In this document: one piece after another, positions 33,048-39,594 of the stretch
Numbering within the stretch: position 1 is the stretch's first letter
How the letters are laid out: each line of letters starts with the position of its first letter
NCBI GenBank assembly: GCA_910578865.1
Contig: CAJTRM010000025.1
Location: 1 to 40,533, forward strand
Direction of reading: 5' to 3'
DNA length: 40,533 nucleotides
From: an uncultured Dorea sp.
GTDB lineage: Bacteria; Bacillota_A; Clostridia; Lachnospirales; Lachnospiraceae
The notes under the pieces: model-generated
What the model was told of the DNA's origin: nothing
The model's input: only the letters and a program-made list of their open reading frames with translations
The model's database searches: none
Made by a program: the position numbers and the translations under genes

Positions 33048-33641
33048 ATGCAGATTTTAGGACATTTACGCACGATTAATCATCATAAGATGCTTGTTAT
33101 GAAGCATTGCTTTAAGGTAGGCTTATATAAGCAGGGGCTGCTTCATGATCTGTCCAAGTATTCCCCGACGGAATTTCTTGTGGGCTGCAGATACTATCAG
33201 GGAAACAGGAGCCCCAATAATGCGGAACGTGAGGCAACCGGCTATTCCAGGGCCTGGCTCCATCACAAAGGGCGCAATAAGCATCATTATGAATATTGGA
33301 TTGATTACAGCGTAGACCCGAAGGAAGGTATTGTCGGACAGAAGATGCCGGTGAAGTATGTGATCGAGATGTTCATGGACCGGGTGGCAGCCTCGAAGAC
33401 CTATAAGGGAGATGCGTATACGGATCAGTATCCGTTGAGGTATTATGAGAGGGGGACAAAGAAGCTTGGAAAGATGGTTCATCCGGATACGTCCAGGCTG
33501 TTACATAAGCTGCTTAAGATGCTGGCGGATCAGGGGGAGGAAGAGACCTTCCGCTATATCAGAGAGAGGATTAAAAAACTGAGACCGGGGCTACTGACAT
33601 TTTTCGGAAATTTTATTGATAAATTCAAAAAAAGTTGTTGA
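33048..33641 (+). CDS. DUF5662 family protein (histidine-rich, unknown function)
   Basis: This 197-aa protein appears to be the conserved DUF5662 family of Firmicutes. It has a striking set of histidines: NHHKMLVMKHCFK, LLHDLSKYSP (an HD-like pair), and WLHHKGRNKHHYEYWID. Together they suggest a helical metal-binding or hydrolase-type site resembling the HD superfamily, though the exact HD pattern is not established. The start is the ATG at 33048, with GGAG (33036-33039) 8 bases upstream; the GTG at 33039 overlaps that site. The promoter of the tRNA-Leu gene overlaps its last codon. Confidence 0.85.
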   Translation: MQILGHLRTINHHKMLVMKHCFKVGLYKQGLLHDLSKYSPTEFLVGCRYYQGNRSPNNAEREATGYSRAWLHHKGRNKHHYEYWIDYSVDPKEGIVGQKMPVKYVIEMFMDRVAASKTYKGDAYTDQYPLRYYERGTKKLGKMVHPDTSRLLHKLLKMLADQGEEETFRYIRERIKKLRPGLLTFFGNFIDKFKKSC

Positions 33642-33666
33642 CATTTTTAGGCCTATATAGTAATAT
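33638..33666 (+). promoter_or_regulatory. sigma-A promoter of tRNA-Leu
   Basis: TTGACA (33638-33643) and TAATAT (33661-33666) are spaced by exactly 17 bases. The -35 box overlaps the stop codon of the preceding gene. Confidence 0.85.
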
Positions 33667-33693
33667 ATCTTCTGGACGGTTTGATCGTCACCT

Positions 33694-33777
33694 GCGGAAG
33701 TGTCGGAACTGGCAGACGAGCAAGACTAAGGATCTTGTAGCTTTCGGGCTGTGTGGGTTCAAGTCCCATCTTCCGCA
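33694..33777 (+). tRNA. tRNA-Leu (anticodon AAG)
   Basis: The acceptor GCGGAAG pairs with CTTCCGC. The D arm has AACTGGCAGA, the anticodon stem is CAAGA/TCTTG, and the loop is CTAAGGA, which gives anticodon AAG at 33728-33730. The long variable arm (TAGCTTTCGGGCTGT) and the T arm GTGGG-TTCAAGT-CCCAT complete a class II tRNA, and leucine fits the D arm. The 3' CCA is not encoded. A34 is unusual in bacteria. Confidence 0.93.
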
Positions 33778-33783
33778 TTCGGT

Positions 33784-33817
33784 AAGGAGCCTTGATTTTC
33801 AAGGCTCCTTGTATTTT
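33784..33817 (+). terminator. intrinsic terminator after tRNA-Leu
   Basis: AAGGAGCCTTGA (33784-33795) pairs perfectly with TCAAGGCTCCTT (33799-33810), followed by GTATTTT. From here to 34066 the sequence is AT-rich and I see no supported gene. Confidence 0.85.
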
Positions 33818-34066
33818 CAGAGAGTTTTTCCTATGAACAGAGAAAGGCTCTTTTTTTATTTTGACTTCAATGGTGATATTAATGAGTTATGGGGAGTAGT
33901 TGTTGTAGAGACTTAGAAGAATCAAAGAATGGAATGAGTGCTTATATATGCAAAATAAAATAGAAATTTAAATATTGATTGTATTCTTTGCAGGAGTTGT
34001 ATAAAATAAATAATAGAAAGTGTGGCAAAAGTAACCCGATAAAAATAAATGCGGGAGGAAATAACT

Positions 34067-34480
34067 TTGAAAATATATTTAGATAACTGTTGTTTTAATA
34101 GGCCTTATGACGATCAGTCGCAATTGCGGATATCTTTGGAGTCACAGGCAAAATTGCAGATACAAAAGGAGATATTACAAGGAAAGCATGAATTGGTTTG
34201 GTCTTTCATATTAGAGTATGAAAATGAACAAAATCCTTTTGATATTCGTAAGATGGCTATTAGAGATTGGAAAAATGTAACAAAGCAGTCAGTAACTTTG
34301 AATGAAACAATTGCTAATTTTGCAAAAAAACTTTTAGAAAAAGGAATTAAAAATAAAGATGCTTTGCATATTTCGTGTGCAGTATATGCAGGGTGTGATG
34401 TTTTCTTTACAACAGATAAAAAGCTGCTTCGTACGCCAATAGCAGAGATAAAAACGATGAATCCGCTGGACTATATCTGA
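34067..34480 (+). CDS. PIN-domain protein, probable VapC-like toxin
   Basis: This 137-aa protein has the PIN nuclease layout: an N-terminal strand ending in Asp (KIYLDNCCFNRPYDD), a middle acidic residue in the ILEYENEQNPF stretch, and a C-terminal KDALHISCAVYAGCDVFFTTDKKLL with the conserved acidic residues. PIN proteins cut RNA with Mg2+. The start is a TTG at 34067, with GGGAGG (34053-34058) 8 bases upstream; the ATG at 34049 is inside that site. The next gene (34494-34718) is the likely antitoxin, giving a toxin-first order. The pair lies in an AT-rich island after the tRNA, a sign of acquisition. Confidence 0.82.
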   Translation: MKIYLDNCCFNRPYDDQSQLRISLESQAKLQIQKEILQGKHELVWSFILEYENEQNPFDIRKMAIRDWKNVTKQSVTLNETIANFAKKLLEKGIKNKDALHISCAVYAGCDVFFTTDKKLLRTPIAEIKTMNPLDYI

Positions 34481-34493
34481 AAGGAGGAGAAAT

Positions 34494-34718
34494 ATGAGTG
34501 TTAGAATAAGAGATAAAAATGACGCTGTTATTCGTAGGGAGGGTATGAGTTTATTACTTGAAAATATGGGAAAGATAGATGCAGAGCGTTTTATTTCCCT
34601 TATAATCAGGGAGCCTTTTGATTATACAGAGTGGCAGACAAATTTGTTTGAAGAACTGTCTTTGGAAGAATTAGGAGAAAAAGCGATGGAGTTCTATAAT
34701 TCTCATAATGGAAATTAA
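34494..34718 (+). CDS. small protein, probable antitoxin of the PIN toxin
   Basis: This 74-aa protein (MSVRIRDKNDAVIRREGMSLL onward) starts 13 bases after the PIN gene, with a strong AAAGGAGGAG site. A charged N-terminal part could be a short DNA-binding or oligomerisation segment, and the C-terminal half is acidic (FEELSLEELGEKAMEFYNSH), as expected for a toxin-masking tail. The family is not recognised; the antitoxin role is inferred only from pairing. A hairpin terminator follows. Confidence 0.65.
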   Translation: MSVRIRDKNDAVIRREGMSLLLENMGKIDAERFISLIIREPFDYTEWQTNLFEELSLEELGEKAMEFYNSHNGN

Positions 34719-34751
34719 GGATGCGTATACTTTTTAAACTGTAAACAAAGT

Positions 34752-34772
34752 CCCGGCAAATGCCGGGCTTTT
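34752..34772 (+). terminator. intrinsic terminator after the PIN pair
   Basis: CCCGGC (34752-34757) pairs with GCCGGG (34762-34767) around AAAT; CTTTT follows. Confidence 0.75.
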
Positions 34773-34927
34773 CTATATTTGTGACCTTTTTTTCGATGAC
34801 AAAAAATGTCCGGAGGAGATAAAAAATACTACTGAAAATACATCCCGGGAAGTATGGAATTCAGGATGCTGCTTTGCTACAATAGCGTCAGCCGGATGAG
34901 GCAAAAATAAAAATGGAGGTATGAGAT

Positions 34928-35446
34928 ATGTATATTGTTTCTGTTTTGGCAGTAATCGTTGTAAGCTGGTATTTGGCGGATGCACAGGGTGTGGGGGATA
35001 TAGTGTGGATTGCGGATCCTGAGACGGTTATCGTGATGGCGCTGTTTGTTTTTACGATATTGCTGGGGGCTGGATTTTTAAAGGACTTTAATAATGCTTT
35101 CCGCTTAGGGCTATGGAAAGGCCGGGGCGGCGAGTCGGTTAATGAACTGAAACGTGCCATAGAGGCAGTGTGCCTGGTCAAAAAGATTCTTGCCGCGGCG
35201 GGGGCGTTTTTACTGTTTTTTGAACTGACACAGATTCTGATGACTCTGGATTTCTCTGGGTTGCCGGTAGGCATGGGATATATGCTGTCTACAGGGCTTA
35301 GGGCGCCTGTCTGCGCATCTGCGGTGATACTCATGCTGCTGCCGATGGAGAGCGTACTGAAGATGAAATTGTGGAATATTCAGGAAAACCGGAACCTGCG
35401 GGAGAAATCTGAAGATCAGGAAAGCCCGGATGTACAGAGGGAGTAA
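34928..35446 (+). CDS. multi-helix membrane protein, unknown function
   Basis: This 172-aa protein has about four hydrophobic helices (residues 1-16, 33-51, 86-106 and 119-141). A cytoplasmic loop, LKDFNNAFRLGLWKGRGGESVNELKRAIEAV, resembles the loop of MotA/ExbB-like proton channel relatives, and the tail is charged. I do not recognise the family with confidence; the resemblance to MotA-like proteins is weak. GGAGGT (34915-34920) is 7 bases before the ATG. It overlaps nothing and is followed 6 bases later by another small membrane protein, so the two form an operon. Confidence 0.7.
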   Translation: MYIVSVLAVIVVSWYLADAQGVGDIVWIADPETVIVMALFVFTILLGAGFLKDFNNAFRLGLWKGRGGESVNELKRAIEAVCLVKKILAAAGAFLLFFELTQILMTLDFSGLPVGMGYMLSTGLRAPVCASAVILMLLPMESVLKMKLWNIQENRNLREKSEDQESPDVQRE

Positions 35447-35452
35447 CCAGTT

Positions 35453-35812
35453 ATGAAAAAACAATGGCAAACAGGAGTATGTCTCATCTTATATATCCTG
35501 ATTCTTGTGTTTATGGCGGACTTTAATGTAATGCTGCTGTTAGACCTGAAGAGTTTTTTTATATTATTGGCCGGAGTGTTTCTGCTTGCGCTGCCTTTTT
35601 ATGAAAGGGGTATGGGAAAAGATGAGTTTCTGTACATATACGGGAGCAAAGCGATTGAGACCGGCCTGATACAGGTATTTCTGCTATGCTTTATCCGTCT
35701 GTCAGAAGATAAAGGGTATGAAGGCCTTCTGAAGGATGTCGCGCTCTGTTTCCGCCCGATGCTGTATGCGTTCTGCATCCGTCTGGTTTATAACTTCTCG
35801 GAATCTCAATGA
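35453..35812 (+). CDS. small membrane protein, partner of the preceding gene
   Basis: This 119-aa protein has about three hydrophobic helices (residues 7-30, 33-49 and 70-83), with a charged hairpin between. The ribosome site (GAGGGAG) lies inside the end of the upstream gene. Function and family are unknown; the adjacent gene order suggests a two-component membrane complex. The 132 bases after it, up to the insertion sequence transposase, hold no supported gene. Confidence 0.65.
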   Translation: MKKQWQTGVCLILYILILVFMADFNVMLLLDLKSFFILLAGVFLLALPFYERGMGKDEFLYIYGSKAIETGLIQVFLLCFIRLSEDKGYEGLLKDVALCFRPMLYAFCIRLVYNFSESQ

Positions 35813-35944
35813 ATGTGATTCTAACTGAAAATTGACAACTGAATATCGTGCAGGAAAAGAAATTTGAGAAAAATGGACATAAACATTGGACATAGCGGGT
35901 ACTATGCCTTGAAAAATCTTATGGAATCGCTTAAGATATCATTA

Positions 35945-37435
35945 TTAGGCGGTCAATCCTAATAATGATTCTTGAAATGCCTCAGCAGAGGGCATTTCCC
36001 AGGCATCAAGATGTTGTAGCATCATGATGCCGTAGAGGCGGCAGTACCACATCTTCGTCGAGTGGTGCCTGCCGTCTTCTAATTTATAGTCCTCTTTCTC
36101 GCGCTTGTTGGAGCGTTCCACAGAAGTCCTTCTGTCATATTCCTTTTCCCATGCTTTAGAGTCCCTTGGCGGTATGTTAAATAACCTTGGATTATCATCG
36201 GTAAAGATGTGTACGGTCCTTCCATATTTTGCCGGTGAACAGGGGTGTTCACAGAAGCAGCCACGTTTCCGGTTTGATTTTGGGCAGCGGTATTTTGCCC
36301 GGTGTTTGGCAGCTTCATATCCATCTTTATGCATACGTAAGCCCATTTTACAGACAGGGACACCATCGTCATCGATTGTGAAATCGTCCTTATAGGTAAA
36401 ATGCCCGGTATGTCCGGGATTGAGGTCGATAAACGGTGTGATATCTTCCCGTCTGCAGTAATCATAAACAGCGTAAGCGTCGTGTGCAGAATCCAGAAGG
36501 AGCTTTTCAATCTGGAATTGCGGAAGATACGCTTTCATGGTGAAAAAGGAATGCAGGAAGGAAAGCATGTCATGCCGGGAGGCCCGCTCTAAAAGCGGAA
36601 ACACAGGGAGGTCGCTGAAGGAATCGGAAGCCACATACATGTAGAGGTGGTAGCCAAAGAAATAACATTCCCTGTGAGAGTCCCATCCCCAGTTACAGTC
36701 GGGCTGGGAATAATGGCGTTTACAGTTACAGGAAGAACAGCCTTTGTCCTTACAATGGCAGATGCGCTTTTTGCGCTGCTGTGCGGCAGTACGGACAGGG
36801 GTGCCGTCACCGGCAAGAGCCAGGTGCCGGGGATTAACCAGCCCCCTGTGGATGGAATGGTCCAGGAACTGCTGCTGATAAAGCCGGAAAATGAGGAAAA
36901 AGGGATTCTCAGGCTTTAAATGCCAGCGTTCCAGCAGGGGAAGAAGTTTTGAAGCAGTGGAGAAAGAATCGCAGGGAGTCTTATCGCCTTTCTTTTTCCC
37001 CTTGGGAGTTTTCTTCATTTTGGGGAACCGGTCTTTCGGGGAAAGGTTGTTGGAGTCATCCTGCCAGATGCGGGAAAAGAAATCATAAAAAGTACCGACA
37101 CCAGGGGTATCACCGAAAGAGAAACCGCTGAGGATGGCATAAAGGGGAGTTTCCTTAAGCATGCGGCACCAGACAGTGATGGAAGTAACTTTCAGTTTCA
37201 AAGCGAGCAGATAGGAGCGCAGCATGCAGGAAGGGAGCCTTGGTTCCGGGCCAAAAACAGAGTAACATTCCCGCATGATAGAATCCGTCTTGGAAAGATC
37301 GAGATACCAGAACTGCACGATATAATCCCAGGTGTTTTTGGGAAGCACAAAGGGATCAGGGTAAAATTTAAGGAACTGGGATACGAAAGTATCCTGAAAG
37401 GCGGCATGACCGCCAGGGTTATAAGGTAACATCAA
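35945..37435 (-). CDS. DDE transposase of an insertion sequence
   Basis: This 496-aa protein has an IS4/IS5-superfamily type DDE arrangement: a first Asp in LALAGDGTPVRT, a second Asp in IEKLLLDSAHDAYAVYDY, and a final Glu in RRTSVERSNKREKEDYKLE. Between the first two lies a cysteine-rich insertion (ICHCKDKGCSSCNCKRHY) that may bind zinc, with more cysteines near CFCEHPCSPAKYG. The frame is intact from the ATG at 37435 on the minus strand, so the element may be active. I could not find convincing terminal inverted repeats or a target duplication by eye, so its ends and exact IS family are open. A cruciform-like terminator stands before its start. Confidence 0.88.
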   Translation of the reverse strand: MMLPYNPGGHAAFQDTFVSQFLKFYPDPFVLPKNTWDYIVQFWYLDLSKTDSIMRECYSVFGPEPRLPSCMLRSYLLALKLKVTSITVWCRMLKETPLYAILSGFSFGDTPGVGTFYDFFSRIWQDDSNNLSPKDRFPKMKKTPKGKKKGDKTPCDSFSTASKLLPLLERWHLKPENPFFLIFRLYQQQFLDHSIHRGLVNPRHLALAGDGTPVRTAAQQRKKRICHCKDKGCSSCNCKRHYSQPDCNWGWDSHRECYFFGYHLYMYVASDSFSDLPVFPLLERASRHDMLSFLHSFFTMKAYLPQFQIEKLLLDSAHDAYAVYDYCRREDITPFIDLNPGHTGHFTYKDDFTIDDDGVPVCKMGLRMHKDGYEAAKHRAKYRCPKSNRKRGCFCEHPCSPAKYGRTVHIFTDDNPRLFNIPPRDSKAWEKEYDRRTSVERSNKREKEDYKLEDGRHHSTKMWYCRLYGIMMLQHLDAWEMPSAEAFQESLLGLTA

Positions 37436-37448
37436 AAATCGCCTCCAA

Positions 37449-37498
37449 TCAAAAAATGTACTTATTGATCAAGGGGCGCGAAGCGCCGCATTTTTTGA
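37449..37498. terminator. nested inverted repeat upstream of the transposase, bidirectional terminator-like
   Basis: TCAAAAAATG (37449-37458) is complementary to CATTTTTTGA (37489-37498), and inside it GGCGC (37475-37479) pairs with GCGCC (37483-37487). Read on the plus strand it is a GC hairpin with six T after it; the A-tract arm gives the same on the minus strand. Insertion sequences often guard the transposase gene from outside transcription in this way. Confidence 0.6.
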
Positions 37499-37594
37499 CT
37501 GGTTTGTCAAGTGTTTTAGAGAAAAAAGTGGGTGATTTTTGAAAAATAGGTTCTGAAAGCACCATGAAATAAGGGCTGAAGATTCCGAGAAGTT

Positions 37595-37933
37595 ATGCAG
37601 ATGGAAAGGAGGAACAGGAATCTTCAGCAATGGAACCAGCGGCACAGGGAGTTTAACGAGGTATGGGACGAAACGCTTTACAGACGTGCGTTGAGAGTGC
37701 CTAAAACGCTTGATGAAAGCATGATTGAGAAAGAACGGAATGAACTGTTTTACAATGCGGTTGCCCGACTGCCAGAGATACAAAGGCGGCGTTTCCTGCT
37801 CTATTACGAGTATGATTTTAACTTTTACCAAATCGGGGAAATGGAGCATTGCACCGCTTCCGCTGTCCAGAAGTCTGTTTCAGTCGCAAGGGAGAAAGTC
37901 AAGGCGGAAATGAGGAAGTATCTCCAACCGTGA
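37595..37933 (+). CDS. sigma-70 region 4-like protein of a mobile element, possibly 5'-truncated
   Basis: This 112-aa protein resembles the small sigma-factor-like proteins of clostridial conjugative and mobilizable elements. The C-terminal part ARLPEIQRRRFLLYYEYDFNFYQIGEMEHCTASAVQKSVSVAREKVKAEM is a sigma region 4 helix-turn-helix. The N-terminal part (WDETLYRRALRVPKTLDESMIEKERNELF) is characteristic of this group. No convincing ribosome site precedes the ATG, and an in-frame stop lies a few codons upstream, right next to the insertion sequence, so the IS may have removed the native 5' end. It precedes the AAA ATPase and relaxase genes and could regulate them. Confidence 0.72.
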   Translation: MQMERRNRNLQQWNQRHREFNEVWDETLYRRALRVPKTLDESMIEKERNELFYNAVARLPEIQRRRFLLYYEYDFNFYQIGEMEHCTASAVQKSVSVAREKVKAEMRKYLQP

Positions 37934-38035
37934 CCGCCACCATCCGAAAAAAGAAATCCGTTTTGCGTGGGACTGGCGGCATTACATACTCTCACTTTTT
38001 CCGTGGGAGTAAATCTATTTAAGGAGGTCACGTCT

Positions 38036-38131
38036 ATGTGCAACAAAACCAAAGACACCGCCCGAAAGGAGGAATCCCATGCAGAAGCTTCATACAGTCA
38101 ACGCCGACACGCTCCTCTACGAGCCGCTTGA
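38036..38131 (+). CDS. 31-aa leader ORF overlapping the AAA ATPase start
   Basis: The ORF begins MCNKTKDTARKEESH. An ideal AAGGAGG (38020-38026) sits 9 bases before its ATG. It runs through the ribosome site and start codon of the ATPase gene in another frame and ends 50 bases inside that gene. Such an arrangement would open the downstream ribosome site when translated. No family is recognised. Confidence 0.5.
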   Translation: MCNKTKDTARKEESHAEASYSQRRHAPLRAA

Positions 38132-39053
38132 AAAACCATCCTTTGTGGTGGACGGTCTGATACCCACGGGCTTAACCCTGTTCTGCGGCGCACAGAAAAT
38201 CGGCAAGAGCTGGCTCATGTTAAAGCTCTGCCTTTGCGTGTCGCAGGGAATCCCCTTGTGGGATATGCCCACGCAGGAGGGCGACGTGCTTTACCTCTGC
38301 CTTGAGGACACGTTCTGCCGCATACAGGACAGGCTGTTCCGCTTGACGGACGAAGCGAGCGGGCGGCTCCACTTTGCGGTGGCAAGCGACAAGCTGTCAG
38401 ACGGTCTTATCGTGCAGTTGGAGGATTATTTAAAAGAATATCCCGACAGCAGGCTCATTGTCATTGACACCTTGCAGAAAGTCCGCACCGCATCCAAAGA
38501 CAACGCCTATGCAAGCGATTACGGGGACATCTCCCTTATCAAAGACTTTGCCGACAGGCACTCATTGGCGGTCATTGTCGTACACCACATCCGAAAGCAG
38601 AATGACAGCGACGTGTTCAACAAAGTGTCTGGCACGACGGGATTGACGGGGAGTGCGGACGCAACCTTTGTCCTGGAACAGGAAAGCCGTGCGTCCAATG
38701 CCGCCAAGCTGTATGTGACGGGCAGGGACACGCCCTATCAGGAGTTCACGCTCCGTTTCCGTGATTGCAGTTGGGAACTGGTGGAGCGTAAGGAGCAGGA
38801 ACAGCTTGCCAAAGAAGCGATACCAGACGTCCTTTTTCGGATTGTAAATTTTATGCAGGACAAAGAGGAATGGACTGGCACAGCCACAGAGTTATTAGAC
38901 GCTCTGGGGGAAACAGAAACAGCGGCAAATGTCTTGACAAAGTGGATGAACGAGTACCGCCTTGACTTCCTGCTTGAAAACCATATCCGTTATGATTTCA
39001 GCCGCAGGAGCAGCGGACGGATGATTTCCCTTGCTGTTGCCACCGACATTTAA
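38079..39053 (+). CDS. AAA ATPase, RepA-like (mobile element replication/mobilisation)
   Basis: This 324-aa P-loop ATPase is of the AAA_25/RepA-like helicase group. Walker A is GAQKIGKS (residues 37-44), Walker B is RLIVIDTLQKV (Asp130), LYLCLEDTFCRIQDRL is the conserved stretch before it, and VIVVHHIRK with SGTTGLTGSADATFVLE follow. The C-terminal 80 residues look like a separate winged-helix region (DVLFRIVNFMQDKEEWTGTATELL). AAAGGAGG precedes the ATG. In clostridial mobilizable elements this gene sits next to the relaxase and is thought to support replication or transfer; the same order is seen here. Confidence 0.88.
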   Translation: MQKLHTVNADTLLYEPLEKPSFVVDGLIPTGLTLFCGAQKIGKSWLMLKLCLCVSQGIPLWDMPTQEGDVLYLCLEDTFCRIQDRLFRLTDEASGRLHFAVASDKLSDGLIVQLEDYLKEYPDSRLIVIDTLQKVRTASKDNAYASDYGDISLIKDFADRHSLAVIVVHHIRKQNDSDVFNKVSGTTGLTGSADATFVLEQESRASNAAKLYVTGRDTPYQEFTLRFRDCSWELVERKEQEQLAKEAIPDVLFRIVNFMQDKEEWTGTATELLDALGETETAANVLTKWMNEYRLDFLLENHIRYDFSRRSSGRMISLAVATDI

Positions 39054-39081
39054 ACCTATGTGACATTGGCGGCTTTACCTT

Positions 39082-39129
39082 ATGCGTGACGGTCATGACG
39101 GTGATGACGGTGTTTTTGGGATACCCCCT
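39082..39129 (+). repeat. left arm of a 48-bp inverted repeat rich in TGACGGT
   Basis: It matches the reverse complement of 39511-39558 at 46 of 48 positions. It starts ATGCGTGACGGTCATGACGG and contains three spaced TGACGGT-like units. A third, weaker copy in the same orientation is at 39184-39226. Confidence 0.85.
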
Positions 39130-39183
39130 GCCACTGTCACCGTCATAGCGGATGTATGTAAAATCGGCGGCTCTGCCCTGCGG

Positions 39184-39226
39184 GTGACAGCGGTGACGGT
39201 GGTGACGGCAATATTGGGATATCCCC
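39184..39226 (+). repeat. third, diverged copy of the TGACGGT repeat
   Basis: The order of units (GTGACAGCGGTGACGG, then GGTGACGGC, then TTGGGATATCCCC) parallels the left arm, which has TTGGGATACCCCC at its end. Confidence 0.6.
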
Positions 39227-39248
39227 GCCGCTGTCATCCCTACGGGAG

Positions 39249-39442
39249 AACACCCCGTAAACGCAAGATGCAGGCGTGGGCTTTGCTCGCCCTTTTCGGC
39301 TCGTAAAGCCACCCCTGCGGTCAGAAAAATCCTCCGATTTTTCCGACTGCGTTTACAGGGTGTAACACACTACACTTTGCCCTGCAAAGTCGTGTGCCAG
39401 ACGTTCCCTCTGGACTCCCTTAAAGCAGGGCTTGCGCCCTGC
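39249..39442. other. structured gene-free region with several inverted repeats
   Basis: Between the ATPase gene and the relaxase gene no ORF is convincing. The region holds nested inverted repeats: ACACCCCGTAAACGC (about 39250-39264) against GCGTTTACAGGGTGT (about 39349-39363), a perfect 8-bp hairpin GAAAAATC/GATTTTTC (39324-39343), and GCAGGGC/GCCCTGC (about 39425-39442). Such structure is typical of transfer or replication origins. Confidence 0.6.
39360..39375 (-). other. candidate oriT nick hairpin (MobV type)
   Basis: On the minus strand the sequence is GTGTAGTGTGTTACAC: a 5-bp stem GTGTA/TACAC around GTGTGT. It contains TAGTGTG/TTA, the conserved nick sequence of MobV relaxases such as pMV158 MobM, which is likewise embedded in a stem-loop. 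The predicted cut is between 39366 and 39365 on the minus strand. A MobV relaxase gene starts 220 bases away. Confidence 0.7.
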
Positions 39443-39510
39443 CCCATCCTGCGCCTTACGGCTTCGGATGGAAGAATGTCGGCGTGAGAGTGACGGTTAT
39501 GACTGGCGAT

Positions 39511-39558
39511 AGGGGGTATCCCAAAATCACCGTCATCATCGTCATGACCGTCACGCAT
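39511..39558 (-). repeat. right arm of the 48-bp TGACGGT inverted repeat
   Basis: Its reverse complement matches 39082-39129 with two mismatches. It ends 36 bases before the relaxase start, so it may overlap the mob promoter or operator. Confidence 0.85.
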
Positions 39559-39594
39559 ACAGATTACCCGCCGAAAGAAAAGAGGAATCATGCC

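Noticed and set aside
33694..33777. tRNA-Leu as the attachment site of the accessory region
   Set aside because: No duplicate of the tRNA 3' end is visible downstream in the window and no integrase gene is seen, so integration here is unsupported.
33635..33916. A 93-aa plus-strand ORF after DUF5662
   Set aside because: It runs through the promoter, tRNA-Leu and its terminator, so it is a chance frame.
39082..39558. CRISPR array
   Set aside because: Only three copies, one inverted, with unequal spacing and no uniform repeat-spacer pattern.
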